NCBI RefSeq assembly: GCF_028622115.1
Contig: NZ_CP097263.1
Span: 1,240,001 to 1,304,000 of the forward strand
Length of the DNA: 64,000 nt
Source: Kutzneria chonburiensis
GTDB lineage: Bacteria > Actinomycetota > Actinomycetes > Mycobacteriales > Pseudonocardiaceae
Reading direction: 5' to 3'
Shown here piece after piece: positions 1 through 8,266 of the stretch. Within the stretch, counting starts at the first letter, position 1. Each line of letters starts with the position of its first letter. The notes below the pieces were generated by a model that worked only from the letters and a program-made list of their open reading frames with translations, was not told the DNA's origin and did not search any database. The position numbers and the translations under genes are program-made.

Positions 1-1101
1 GGCGACCTGGTCAAGGCCGTGCACCGGGTGATCGGCCACGCCGACGGCGTGCGGCGGATGGCCGTGCGCACCAACGCCGACACGCCCGAGGACGCCTTGC
101 GGGCCCGTCGCTTCGGCGCGCAGGGCATCGGCCTGTGCCGTACCGAGCACATGTTCCTCGGCGAGCGGCGGTCGCTGGTCGAGCAGCTGATCCTGGCCGA
201 CACCGACGAAGAGCGCGAGCGGCAGCTGGGTGAGCTGCTTCCGTTGCAGCGTCAGGACTTCGTCGAGCTGCTGGAGGCGATGGACGGGCTGCCGGTGACC
301 ATCCGGCTGCTCGACCCGCCGCTGCACGAGTTCCTGCCCGACATCACCGAGCTGTCGGTGCGGGTCGCCGTGGCCGAGTCCCGTGGCGAGGCACGGGAGA
401 ACGACCTGCGGCTGTTGCAGGCCGTGCACAAGCTGCATGAGCAGAACCCGATGCTGGGCCTGCGCGGCGTGCGGCTCGGCGTGGTCATCCCCGGCCTGTT
501 CCAGATGCAGGCCCGGGCCATCCTGGAGGCGGCCGCGCTGCGGATCAGGGCCGGGGCCGTGCCGCGGGTGGAGATCATGGTGCCGCTGGTGGCCAACGTG
601 CAGGAGTTCGAGACGGTCAAGCAGGACATCATCCAGGTGGCCCGCGAGGTGCGGGAGGCCGAGTCGACGCACCTGGAGTTCCTCATCGGCACCATGATCG
701 AGCTGCCGAGGGCCGCGCTGACCGCCGACCAGATCGCCGAGGCGGCCGAGTTCTTCTCCTTCGGCACCAACGACCTCACCCAGACCACCTGGGGCTTCTC
801 CCGTGACGACGTGGAGGCCGCGTTCTTCTCGGCCTACCTGGAGCGCGGCATCTTCGGCATCAGCCCGTTCGAGTCGATCGACCGGGACGGCGTCGGCGAG
901 CTGGTCCGGATCGCCGCGGAGAAGGGCCGGGCCCAGCGGTCGGGCCTCAAGCTGGGCGTGTGCGGCGAGCACGGTGGAGATCCGGACAGCGTGCACTTCT
1001 TCAACGAGGTCGGCCTGGACTACGTGTCCTGCTCGCCGTTCCGGGTGCCGGTAGCACGGTTGGAGGCCGGCCGGGCGACGTTGGCCGGACGCGCGCGCTG
1101 A
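1..1101 (+). CDS. ppdK: Pyruvate phosphate dikinase, C-terminal part (5' end outside window)
   Basis: The reading frame is open from the first base, so only the last 366 or so residues are present. They form the PEP/pyruvate-binding TIM-barrel domain of PPDK (PEP-utilising enzyme family): the RTNADTPEDA and GIGLCRTEHMF motifs come first, then ML-GLRGVRLG, the metal-binding E-I-M-VPLV segment, FFSFGTNDLTQTTWG, and near the end GVCGEHGGDP, which carries the catalytic cysteine. PPDK interconverts pyruvate and PEP with ATP and phosphate in the cytoplasm. The length and the terminal SCSPFRVPVARLEAG sequence are those of an intact C-terminus. The ATP-grasp and phosphohistidine domains should lie just left of the window. 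Confidence 0.95.
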   Translation, partial: GDLVKAVHRVIGHADGVRRMAVRTNADTPEDALRARRFGAQGIGLCRTEHMFLGERRSLVEQLILADTDEERERQLGELLPLQRQDFVELLEAMDGLPVTIRLLDPPLHEFLPDITELSVRVAVAESRGEARENDLRLLQAVHKLHEQNPMLGLRGVRLGVVIPGLFQMQARAILEAAALRIRAGAVPRVEIMVPLVANVQEFETVKQDIIQVAREVREAESTHLEFLIGTMIELPRAALTADQIAEAAEFFSFGTNDLTQTTWGFSRDDVEAAFFSAYLERGIFGISPFESIDRDGVGELVRIAAEKGRAQRSGLKLGVCGEHGGDPDSVHFFNEVGLDYVSCSPFRVPVARLEAGRATLAGRAR

Positions 1102-1153
1102 ACTGCTGTGTTTGTTGGCGCCGCCTTCGGCGTCGCGGCTCGGCCCCCGGGTA

Positions 1154-1256
1154 GCCGGTGCCTCGCCCTTGCTGGATTTCGACCGCCGCGTCGGCTTGAG
1201 TGGTCGGTTGCGTCGGTTGGCGGCGGCCGAAATCCAGCAACCGTGCGAAGCACCGG
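1154..1256. repeat. Long imperfect inverted repeat (hairpin element)
   Basis: The left arm at 1169-1188 (TTGCTGGATTTCGACCGCCG) pairs with 1221-1240 with 19 of 20 matches, around a 32-nt loop. The arms continue outwards with GCCGGTGC at 1154-1161 matching GCACCGGC at about 1249-1256. The whole unit can fold into one stem. It sits between the dikinase stop and the first recognisable codons of a decayed FAD dehydrogenase, exactly where that gene's N-terminus should be. It may be a terminator for the dikinase, a MITE-like element, or the scar of a rearrangement; nothing encoded in it was recognised. Confidence 0.6.
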
Positions 1257-1340
1257 CGGGGCCTCGCGAAGCCAAGCACCGGCCGACATGACCGGAAGGC
1301 CAATCACCGGTGGTGCCAGCCGGCACGCCCAAAGGAATCT

Positions 1341-2715
1341 GTGGAGCTGGCGCGGCAGGACTGGTTGGGCAGCGCGGCCTTCGACCGTGGCGTGGGCGAC
1401 AAGCTCGGTGAGGACTTCTGGGCTCGGCAGTGGGCCAACTTGCCGACGGGCACGGGAATTCCGTGCCGCGTTTCCACGTCACGTGGGGCACCGGGCCCGC
1501 GGTGATCGATCCGTTCGTGCGGCGCGTGCGTGCCGCCGCCGAGCGCGGCTTGGTGGAATTCCGCTTCCGGCACCGGGTTGACGAGGTCACCGTGTCCAAC
1601 GGCGTGGTCGACGGCGTGCGGGGTGCCGTGCTGGAACCGAGTTCCGCCCCCGGGGCACGGCCAGTTCTCGGGTCGTGGTCGGGGATTTCGAGCTGCACGC
1701 CCAGGCCGTGCTGGTGGCGTCCGGCGGTATCGGGGCCAACCACGACCTGGTGCGCGCCAACTGGCCGGTGGATCGGCTCGGCCCTGTGCCGCGACGGATG
1801 TTGACCGGCGTACCGGCCCATGTGGACGGTCGTATGCTGGCGATCAGCGAGAAGGCCGGCGGCCGGATCGTCAACCATGACCGGATGTGGCACTACACCG
1901 AGGGCGTGCGGGACTGGGAGCCGATCTGGCCCAACCACGGCATCCGTATCCTGCCCGGGCCCTCTTCGCTGTGGTTCGATGCTCGCGGAAACCGTTTCGC
2001 CGCACCGGCTCTGCCCGGTTTCGACACCGTCGGCACGCTGCGGGCCATCGGGCAGACCGGCCACGACTACTCGTGGTTCGTGCTGAACGAGAAGATCATC
2101 GCCAAGGAGTTCGCGCTGTCCGGCTCCGAGCAGAACCCCGACCTGACCGGCAAGAACATCCTGGCCACGCTCGGACGCGTCTTCCACAAGGGTCCGCCGG
2201 AGCCGGTGCAGGCGTTCATGGACAAGGGTGCGGACTTCGTCGTCGCACGCAGCCTGCCGGAGTTGGTCGCCGGCATGAACCGCTTGGCCGGCAACAGTTT
2301 GCTCGATGTGGAGGTGCTGCGCCGGCAGATCGAGGCTCGGGACCGTGAGGTGACGAACGCGTTCACCAAGGACGCCCAGATGACCGCCATCCGCGGCGCT
2401 CGGCGTTACCTGGGCGACCGTTTCGTCCGCACCGCCTCGCCCGGCCGTCTTCTCGACCCGTCCGGCGGGCCGTTGATCGCCGTGCGGTTGAGCATCCTGA
2501 CCCGCAAGACCTTGGGCGGTTTGCAGACCGACCTGACCGGTCAGGTCCTACGGGCCGACGGCACGCCTCTGCCGGGAATGTATGCGGCCGGCGAGGTTTC
2601 CGGCTTCGGCGGCGGGGGAGTGCACGGCTACCGGGCGTTGGAGGGCACGTTCCTCGGCGGCTGCATCTTCACCGGCCGCACCGCCGGACGTTCCCTAGCC
2701 GCGGCCCTTGGCTAG
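1341..2715 (+). pseudogene. Decayed FAD-binding dehydrogenase (fumarate reductase/ketosteroid dehydrogenase-like flavoprotein)
   Basis: Homology to the roughly 550-aa FAD-binding dehydrogenase family is spread over three frames. Bases 1341-1440 give VELARQDWLGSAAFDRG..FWARQWANL; from 1449 a second frame gives GHGNSVPRFHVTWGTGP and onwards; from about 1654 a third frame gives GTASSRVVVGDFELHAQAV and runs intact to AAGEVSGFGGGGVHGY and the stop. The N-terminal GxGxxG FAD-binding segment is absent, about 35 residues are missing between the first two pieces, and a further frame change lies in the CCCCCGGGG run at about 1648-1656. The C-terminal half alone could still start at GTG 1675 (346 aa) but lacks the cofactor fold. 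The 3' end overlaps the convergent MFS gene by 21 bp. Confidence 0.85.
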
Positions 2716-3819
2716 CACTCCAGCGGCGAGCGCCGCCACGACGAGGATCACGGCGGCGAGGAGCAGCGCGGGCCGATATCCGTTGTGCAGCAACGGGGCT
2801 GCGGCCAGCGGGCCGAGGATCTGGCCGACGGAGTAGCCGGCGGTGAGCAGCGCCACGGAGCGTGGGAAACGGAGCTCCGCGCCCGTGGCCAGGGCCAGGG
2901 TCGCGATGCCGATGAACGTGCCGCCGAACAGCACCGCCGCGATCAGCGCCCCGGCCGTGTCGTCCAGCAGCGCCGGCAACGCAACCCCGATCGCCTGCAC
3001 CAGCAGCGCCACCACCAGCAGCCACGGCTTCACCCACCGCCGGCCCAGCCATGCCCACAGCGCCGCCGACGGAGTCGCCGCCAGGCCGACCAGCACCCAC
3101 GCTCCGCTCCCCAACCATCCCGGCGAGGTCTGGTCGATGGCGGCGACGAGGAACGTGCCGGCGATGATGTAGCCGACACCTTCGAGGCTGTAGCTGGCGA
3201 AAAGTGCTGCGAATGAACGGGAACTGCCTCGCTTGACGTCTACAGTGGACTCACTTGACGGCTCCGGATGCATGGTCCACGCCCACGCGGCGAAGACGGC
3301 GGCCAGCAGCGCGGAACACCACCAGGCGGTCTGCCAATCGCCGATCGTACGGAGAACGAGCACCAACAGGCCGGACAACGCGATCCCGCCGCCGATGCCG
3401 CCCATCGCCCAACCGGGCAGGTGGGCGGGATGCTCACGGAGGTGGTGCAGCGCGGAGCCGACGGCGGCGACGAACGTGACGGCGCTGGCGAAGCCGGCGA
3501 TCAAACGTAGTGCCAGCCAGAGGAAAACGCTGTGCGTCAACGGCATCGTGGCCAGCGTGAGCACGATGACGACCAACGACGCGCGGGCCACGGACGGCCG
3601 GCGGAACACGGGCAACGCGCCGGCCAAGGCCCCGATGAGGTAACCGACGTAGTTGGAGGTCGCCAGTGCGGCCCCGCCCTGCGCCGACAGCCCGGCCTGC
3701 GCGGTCATCAACGGCAGGATCGGTGTGTAGACGAACCGGCCGATGCCCATGCTGGCCGCCAACGCCGCGGCGGACCGGCCGACGTGCACCCAAGGTGGCC
3801 CGTAGCGGGCAATGGTCAC
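2695..3819 (-). CDS. YbfB/YjiJ-family MFS transporter
   Basis: A 374-aa integral membrane protein with about 12 hydrophobic helices. The first transmembrane stretch ASMGIGRFVYTPILPLM and the following SNYVGYLIGAL are characteristic of the YbfB/YjiJ branch of the major facilitator superfamily; substrates are not known with certainty. I place the start at GTG 3819 because its first bases overlap the stop of the upstream isomerase gene (GTGA, 3816-3819), implying translational coupling. An in-frame extension to 3888 lacks homology. It probably exports or imports a compound handled by the adjacent muconolactone-isomerase-like protein, under control of the divergent LysR gene. Confidence 0.85.
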   Translation of the reverse strand: MTIARYGPPWVHVGRSAAALAASMGIGRFVYTPILPLMTAQAGLSAQGGAALATSNYVGYLIGALAGALPVFRRPSVARASLVVIVLTLATMPLTHSVFLWLALRLIAGFASAVTFVAAVGSALHHLREHPAHLPGWAMGGIGGGIALSGLLVLVLRTIGDWQTAWWCSALLAAVFAAWAWTMHPEPSSESTVDVKRGSSRSFAALFASYSLEGVGYIIAGTFLVAAIDQTSPGWLGSGAWVLVGLAATPSAALWAWLGRRWVKPWLLVVALLVQAIGVALPALLDDTAGALIAAVLFGGTFIGIATLALATGAELRFPRSVALLTAGYSVGQILGPLAAAPLLHNGYRPALLLAAVILVVAALAAGVLAKGRG

Positions 3820-4112
3820 CACTGGTTCAGCACGGGGTCGTTCGGGTGCGATTCGAGCTCGACGATCTCGGCCGACATCCACGGCCACAGCGGCAGCGTC
3901 CCGAGCACGTTGCCGCGCAGGTCGGCCTCGTCCTCGCCGCGCCAGATGCCGATGCTGCGCTTCTCGCCGGCCGGCCGCCAGATCCGGTACAGGCGCCCGG
4001 TGGCGGCCAGCTCCCTGGCACGGACCTTCTCCGCCGCGCGGCGGCGGTCGACCTCGGCCGGGTCGGTGCCGTCCGGAATGGTGGTGGTGATGGTCACGAG
4101 GAAGTCCTTCAT
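3816..4112 (-). CDS. catC: Muconolactone delta-isomerase family protein
   Basis: A 98-aa protein, close to the usual 96 aa of muconolactone isomerase (MIase family). It begins MKDFLVTITTTIPDGT, has the family core EVDRRRAAEKVRARELAATG, RIWRP, and ends with WMSAEIVELESHPNDP. CatC isomerises muconolactone to 3-oxoadipate enol-lactone in the catechol branch of the beta-ketoadipate pathway. Met at 4112 fits homologues better than the upstream in-frame start at 4148. No catA or catB lies nearby, so the true substrate may be another lactone. It is first in a two-gene operon with the MFS gene and is transcribed away from a LysR gene, the classic cat arrangement. Confidence 0.8.
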   Translation of the reverse strand: MKDFLVTITTTIPDGTDPAEVDRRRAAEKVRARELAATGRLYRIWRPAGEKRSIGIWRGEDEADLRGNVLGTLPLWPWMSAEIVELESHPNDPVLNQW

Positions 4113-4163
4113 GCCTTCATGGTGGGCGCTGACCTGTGCGGATGCCACGACCGGTCGACTCGC

Positions 4164-4178
4164 CTGTGATAGGCACAG
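4164..4178. promoter_or_regulatory. LysR-type operator (T-N11-A dyad)
   Basis: CTGTGATAGGCACAG is a perfect dyad with 5-bp arms and contains TGTGATAGGCACA, an exact T-N11-A LysR box. It lies in the 83-bp gap between the divergent isomerase and LysR genes, 17 bp before the LysR GTG. A second small palindrome, CCTAGG, follows at about 4182-4187. Autoregulation and control of the isomerase/MFS operon are inferred. Confidence 0.6.
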
Positions 4179-4195
4179 CCTCCTAGGATCAGGCT

Positions 4196-5098
4196 GTGGA
4201 GCTACGCCAGCTGAAGTACTTCGTCGCGGTCGCCGAGGAGCTGCACTTCGGGCGGGCGGCGGAGCGGCTGCTGATCGCCGGACCGTCGCTGTCGCAGCAG
4301 ATCAAGGCGCTGGAGCGGGATCTCGGCGTGGTGCTGTTCGAGCGCAACCGGCGCGGCGTCGCGTTGACCCAGGCCGGCGCGAACCTGCTGCCGCACACCA
4401 AAGCGCTGCTGGAACAGGCCGACGACCTCCAGCGGCGGGCCGGGCGGCTGGCCGGCACCGAGCAGGTGCGGCTCGGCTACGTGAACTGGCGACCGGCCGA
4501 TCTCCGCAGCCGGGCGGCCCCGGCCGCGGAGCTGATCATCGACACCTGGGTGGTGCCTTCGCACGCCCAGGCGTCACGCGTCGCCGAAGGCAGCCTGGAC
4601 CTGGCGATCTGCTGGATCCGCAAGCAGGACCTGGACCGCATGGACCTGGCTTCGCGGCTGCTCGGCTTCGACCGCCTGCACGCCGTGTCGGTCGGCGAGG
4701 ACGAACGGCCGGTGCGGGCGGCGGACGTGCTCGTGCCGGTCGACGACGACGAGACGTCCTGGTCGTCGTGGAATGCCTACGCCGAGGAGTTCGCCGAGCA
4801 CACCGGGGCTACGGTCGTGCGGATCTCCGACGGCGGCATCACCGGTGAGGCGTTCGTGGACCATGTCCGACGGCTGCGGCGGCCGGTGCTGAACTCGCCC
4901 AAGGGACAGGAAGTCCTGCTGCCGCCGGACCTCGTGCGCCGGCCGATCGTCGACCCGAGTCCACTGTGGACGTGGTCGCTGGTGTGGCGGCGGGCTGAGG
5001 TGCGGCGGTCGGTGTTCGACACGGTCGAGGCCGTCATGCGCGGCCCGGCATCCGAATTGGACGGTTGGCTACCCGCCGACGACCCGTACCGCCCGTGA
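4196..5098 (+). CDS. LysR family transcriptional regulator
   Basis: 300 aa. The N-terminus MELRQLKYFVAVAEELHFGRAAERL and PSLSQQIKALERDLGVVLFERN form the canonical LysR winged helix-turn-helix (residues 1-60); residues 90-290 form the substrate-binding domain. The start is GTG 4196. It is divergent from the muconolactone-isomerase/MFS pair with a T-N11-A dyad between them, so it most likely controls that operon. The stop is directly followed by the left arm of a terminator-like palindrome that an IS30 element has split. Confidence 0.92.
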   Translation: MELRQLKYFVAVAEELHFGRAAERLLIAGPSLSQQIKALERDLGVVLFERNRRGVALTQAGANLLPHTKALLEQADDLQRRAGRLAGTEQVRLGYVNWRPADLRSRAAPAAELIIDTWVVPSHAQASRVAEGSLDLAICWIRKQDLDRMDLASRLLGFDRLHAVSVGEDERPVRAADVLVPVDDDETSWSSWNAYAEEFAEHTGATVVRISDGGITGEAFVDHVRRLRRPVLNSPKGQEVLLPPDLVRRPIVDPSPLWTWSLVWRRAEVRRSVFDTVEAVMRGPASELDGWLPADDPYRP

Positions 5099-5099
5099 T

Positions 5100-5130
5100 G
5101 TCAGGAAGGGCCCCTTACTGACGTTCAACG
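5100..5130. repeat. Left half of an IS-interrupted 53-bp palindrome
   Basis: The 21-bp arm at 5100-5120 (begins GTCAGGAAGGGCC, ends CTTACTG) is the exact reverse complement of 6455-6475. It is followed by ACGTTCAACG. Removing the IS30 element and one copy of CGTTCAACG restores a stem with a loop of about 11 nt. The palindrome starts two bases after the LysR stop and lies between convergent genes, so it was probably a bidirectional terminator before the insertion. Confidence 0.75.
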
Positions 5131-6444
5131 GGCGGATTCCAGGGGTCGTTGCAACACTGGTGATCAACTGGTGTTGGCCAGGAGCATAGTCAGACGCTCG
5201 GCTGGGGTGTCCCAGCCGAGCGTTTTGCGTGGTCGGCCGTTGAGTTGGGCGGCGACCGCGGCCAGGTCGGCGGGGGTGTGGACGGACAGGTCGGTGCCTT
5301 TGGGGAAGTACTGGCGTAGCAGGCCGTTGGTGTTCTCGTTGGAGCCGCGTTGCCAGGGAGAGTGCGGGTCGCAGAAGTAGACCTGGATGCCGGTGGCCGC
5401 GCTGAACTCGTGGTGGCGGGCCATCTCCACGCCCTGGTCCCAGGTCAGCGACCGTGTGAGGTGGGCGGGTAGGGCGGTGATGGTGGTGATCAGGCCGTCG
5501 CGGACGGTCTCGGCGTCGTGGCGGCCGGGTAGGTGGACCAGCATCACGTAGCGGGTGCTGCGTTCGACCAGGGTGCCGATCGCGGAGGCGTTGCCCAGGC
5601 CCATGATCAGGTCGCCTTCCCAGTTCCCGGGGTAGGCGCGGTCTTCCACCTCGGCCGGGCGGTCGCTGATCATGACCATCGGTTCGGTGAACCGGGGGCG
5701 GCGTTGGTCGGGCCGGCGTCGGGGTGTGCGGGCGGTGCGTCCGGTGCGCAGGGCGCCGGTCAGCTCGCGGCGCAGCGCGCCGCGTGTTTGGACGTAGAGG
5801 GCCTGGTAGATGGTCTCGTGGGTCACGTGCAGCTCCGGCCGGTCGGGGTGGTCACGGCGTAGCCGACAGGCGATCTGCTCGGGGCTGTGCCGATCGTCGA
5901 GCATGCCCTGCACCAGATCGCGCAGTTCGGGGCGGGCGGCGATCTTGCCGGTTTTCGGGCGTGGTCGGCGGGCCTCGGCCCGGGCCTGGGCGGCGTGGGG
6001 CCGGTAGTCGCCGCTGGCGGGGTGGCGGTTGCGGGCCAGTTCCCGGCTGATCGTGGACGGGGTGCGTCCCAGTGCGGTCGCGATGGCCCGTACGCCGGTC
6101 CCGGCCCGGTGCAGGTCGGCGATCGCGATCCGTTCCTCGACGGACAGGAACCGGGACGAGATCGCCGGCCGCGCGGCCGGCAGACACGCGGGCGGGGCGG
6201 ACGACTGGCTGGTCGTCCGCCCCGGGCTGGGTGCTCGTCCGTGCCGCCACCGGTGGCCGGTGCGGCGGTTGATCCCCACGATCCGACATGCTTCGGTCGT
6301 GCCCACGCCCTGCTTCACAAGATCAAGATAGTGCTGGCGTTCAGCGTGGAGTTTCTTACGGCCCTGTGGTGAGCGGTCTTTGCGGATCTCGAACACGGCA
6401 ACCCCTGAACGGGTCAGGTGTTGCAACCACCACTAGAACCCAAG
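5131..6444. mobile_element. IS30-family insertion sequence
   Basis: About 1.31 kb. The terminal inverted repeats are 24 bp at 5134-5157 and 6418-6441 (20 of 24 identical, sharing the core GTTGCAACAC). They bracket one transposase gene with an intact DDE triad. The 9-bp sequence CGTTCAACG flanks the element on both sides (5122-5130 and 6445-6453) and may be a target duplication; however, the same 9-mer occurs again at 6475-6483 as part of the host repeat. The element looks complete and potentially active. Confidence 0.85.
5164..6396 (-). CDS. IS30-family transposase
   Basis: About 410 aa. The N-terminal region contains an HTH_38-type helix-turn-helix (FLSVEERIAIADLHRAGTGVRAIATALGR region, SxISRELARN), then the rve integrase core with the DDE residues in NWEGDLIMG, TWDQGVEMA and NENTNGLLRQYFPKGTD. 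I chose GTG 6396, preceded by AGGGG five bases upstream; TTG 6426 inside the right inverted repeat is an alternative in the same frame. No frameshift or internal stop was seen. Confidence 0.95.
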   Translation of the reverse strand: MFEIRKDRSPQGRKKLHAERQHYLDLVKQGVGTTEACRIVGINRRTGHRWRHGRAPSPGRTTSQSSAPPACLPAARPAISSRFLSVEERIAIADLHRAGTGVRAIATALGRTPSTISRELARNRHPASGDYRPHAAQARAEARRPRPKTGKIAARPELRDLVQGMLDDRHSPEQIACRLRRDHPDRPELHVTHETIYQALYVQTRGALRRELTGALRTGRTARTPRRRPDQRRPRFTEPMVMISDRPAEVEDRAYPGNWEGDLIMGLGNASAIGTLVERSTRYVMLVHLPGRHDAETVRDGLITTITALPAHLTRSLTWDQGVEMARHHEFSAATGIQVYFCDPHSPWQRGSNENTNGLLRQYFPKGTDLSVHTPADLAAVAAQLNGRPRKTLGWDTPAERLTMLLANTS

Positions 6445-6487
6445 CGTTCAACGCCAGTAAGGGGCCCTTCCTGACGTTCAACGCCAG
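6445..6487. repeat. Right half of the IS-interrupted palindrome with repeated CGTTCAACGCCAG
   Basis: The arm at 6455-6475 complements 5100-5120 perfectly. CGTTCAACGCCAG occurs twice here, at 6445-6457 and 6475-6487, separated by TAAGGGGCCCTTCCTGA, which itself contains the near-palindrome AAGGGGCCCTT. The block precedes the 3' end of the convergent lectin gene, consistent with a terminator or an intergenic repeat family. Confidence 0.7.
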
Positions 6488-6516
6488 GATCGGTCCCTTG
6501 ATCTTGGGGGTCGAAA

Positions 6517-7053
6517 TCAGAGGCCGATGGTGTTCCAGTACTGCTTCCAGCCGCCGACGCAGTCCGACTGTGCCAGCAGCAGGCCGTTGTCGGTGTTCCA
6601 GCCGGGCAGCTCCACGCACTTGCCGCTGTGCGCGTTCACCAGCCACGAGGATCCGCTGGCGTTGGGGAACGGGTTGACCTGGAACCGCCACTGCTGCGAG
6701 GAGTCGGCGGTGAAACAGGACGCCGTCACGATCAGCGCGCCGGCGTAGGTGGCGTCGCCGTCCACCGTCATGCACTTGCCGGTGCGCCGGCTGACCAGCT
6801 GGATGGTGCCGTTGGTCTGCAGCACCGGCGACCACTGCTGGTTGGAGACGTCGTCCTTGCACGACCACTGCTGGACGTGCGGGAAGGAGGAATTGGCCTC
6901 CTGATCACGCAGATCCATGCACTTGCCGCTCCACTTGCTCGTGATCTGGTACCAGTCCGTGTCGGCGCCGGCCGGGGCGGCGGTCAGCCCCAGCATCAGC
7001 GCCACCAGCGGCAGGACGATCAAGCCCAGTCGTCTCAGTCGGGACACCAACAT
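6517..7053 (-). CDS. Secreted ricin-type beta-trefoil lectin domain protein
   Basis: 178 aa from ATG 7053, which follows GAAAGGATC. Residues 1-30 form a Sec signal peptide (MLVSRLRRLG, then a leucine/valine-rich core, cleaved near APAGA-DTDW). The mature 148 aa are one beta-trefoil with three QxW-type repeats: GKCMDLRDQEANSS..VQQWSC, GKCMTVDGDATYAG..SQQWRF and GKCVELPGWNTDNG..KQYW. Such domains bind galactose- or xylose-containing glycans. No catalytic module is attached, so this is a stand-alone secreted lectin. Confidence 0.88.
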   Translation of the reverse strand: MLVSRLRRLGLIVLPLVALMLGLTAAPAGADTDWYQITSKWSGKCMDLRDQEANSSFPHVQQWSCKDDVSNQQWSPVLQTNGTIQLVSRRTGKCMTVDGDATYAGALIVTASCFTADSSQQWRFQVNPFPNASGSSWLVNAHSGKCVELPGWNTDNGLLLAQSDCVGGWKQYWNTIGL

Positions 7054-7144
7054 GATCCTTTCGATGCGGACAGCGTGCTTCGCTGCCGGACGAAAGGCTG
7101 TCAACGTCGGGAGAAACGCACCATTAGTAGAAGTGCGTATGCCT

Positions 7145-7798
7145 TCACCGCTGGGCGAGGTGCCTGAGCAGGGCGCGGCGGGCGGAGTGCACGTGTTCCT
7201 CGGCGGTACGCGCCAGCAGATCGCGATCGTTGCCCCGGATCAGGGCGGCCAGCTCCGTGTGCTCGACCACCACTCGGGCGAGGTAGTCCTGCTGGTTGGT
7301 GGCGATTCGTCGCAGCTGGAACAGGTACACCTGGGAACGGACGGCCTGCCACGCCTGGATCAGCCGGCTGTTGCCGGTCGCGGCGTAAACCGTGTCGTGG
7401 AAGGCGATGTCGAGCGCCAGCAGGTGCGCCGCGCCGCGGTCGATGTCGGCGGCCATCGCCGCGACGATGTCGTCCATCGCCGCCAGGGCGTCCGGGTCGG
7501 TGGCGGTCAGCGCGGCCAGGCGGTCGAGCGCGGCGCGGACCGTGTACACCTCCTCGACGTCACGCGGGGTCACGTCGATCACGTGCGTGCCGCGGTGCCA
7601 GGCGCTGTGCACCAGGCCCTCCCGCTCCAGCAGCGCCAGCCCTTCACGCACCGAACCGCGGCTGACGTCCAGATCTTTGGCCAGGTCCACCTCACGCAGC
7701 GACGCGCCGGGCGGGAAGAAGCCGTCGAAGATCGCGTCCCGGATCCGGTCGGCCGACTCCTCGGCCAGGCCGCGGCGGGCGGCCCTGGGCAGGCTCAT
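7145..7798 (-). CDS. GntR family regulator, FadR/FCD subfamily
   Basis: 217 aa from ATG 7798. Residues 1-70 are a GntR winged helix (LAEESADRIRDAIFDGFFPPGASLREVDLAKDLDVSRGSVREGL region) and residues 75-215 an all-helical FCD ligand domain with the metal-binding histidines in DIAFHDTVYAATGN and VVEHTELAALI. Such proteins usually sense carboxylic acids. A longer open frame to 8299 is antisense to the neighbouring gene. It is divergent from a VOC dioxygenase-like gene 45 bp away with a dyad between them. Confidence 0.92.
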   Translation of the reverse strand: MSLPRAARRGLAEESADRIRDAIFDGFFPPGASLREVDLAKDLDVSRGSVREGLALLEREGLVHSAWHRGTHVIDVTPRDVEEVYTVRAALDRLAALTATDPDALAAMDDIVAAMAADIDRGAAHLLALDIAFHDTVYAATGNSRLIQAWQAVRSQVYLFQLRRIATNQQDYLARVVVEHTELAALIRGNDRDLLARTAEEHVHSARRALLRHLAQR

Positions 7799-7803
7799 GT
7801 CCC

Positions 7804-7823
7804 AATGTTGACATTCGAACATT
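7804..7823. promoter_or_regulatory. Candidate GntR operator in divergent promoter
   Basis: AATGTT-N8-AACATT is a perfect 6-bp dyad in the 45-bp gap between the GntR and VOC genes. It overlaps the direct repeat ATTCGAACATTCGA. The gap is so short that a bound repressor would cover both promoters. Confidence 0.5.
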
Positions 7824-7843
7824 CGACCCGCAAGGTGGGGGCC

Positions 7844-8266
7844 ATGACCACTCGCCCCGCCTTCCACCTGGCCATCCCCGTCGACGACCTGGCCGCCGCC
7901 CGCTCCTTCTACGGCGGCGTGCTCGGCCTGGCCGAGGGCCGTTCCGCCGAGCAGTGGGTGGACTGGGACTTCCACGGCCACCAGGTCGTCACCCACGTCG
8001 TGCCCGGTGCCCGCGCCGAGGCCGGCCGCAACCCCGTCGACGGCCACGACGTGCCGGTGCCGCACTTCGGCCTCGTGCTCACCGTTGACGACTTCCACGT
8101 GCTGGCCGGCAAGCTCCGCGCCGCCGACACGGCCTTCGTCATCGAGCCCTACCAGCGCTTTGCCGGCGAGCCGGGGGAGCAGTGGACCATGTTCCTGCAC
8201 GACCCCGCCGGGAACGCCCTGGAGTTCAAGGCGTTCCGCGACGAGGCCCAGCTGTTCGCTAAGTGA
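7844..8266 (+). CDS. VOC family (glyoxalase/extradiol dioxygenase fold) protein
   Basis: 140 aa from ATG 7844, preceded by AAGGTGGGG. It opens FHLAIPVDDLAAARSFYGGVLGLAEGR, typical of vicinal oxygen chelate proteins, has central histidines (HVVPGA, VPVPHFGLVL) and ends with FLHDPAGNALEFKAF, whose glutamate is the usual third metal ligand. The reaction cannot be assigned from sequence. Its stop overlaps the convergent secreted protein gene by 8 bp. Confidence 0.85.
   Translation: MTTRPAFHLAIPVDDLAAARSFYGGVLGLAEGRSAEQWVDWDFHGHQVVTHVVPGARAEAGRNPVDGHDVPVPHFGLVLTVDDFHVLAGKLRAADTAFVIEPYQRFAGEPGEQWTMFLHDPAGNALEFKAFRDEAQLFAK

Noticed and set aside
3231-3250. Variant of the TCCACTGTGGA repeat (CTACAGTGGAC)
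   Set aside because: Only partly matches and was not counted with the exact copies.
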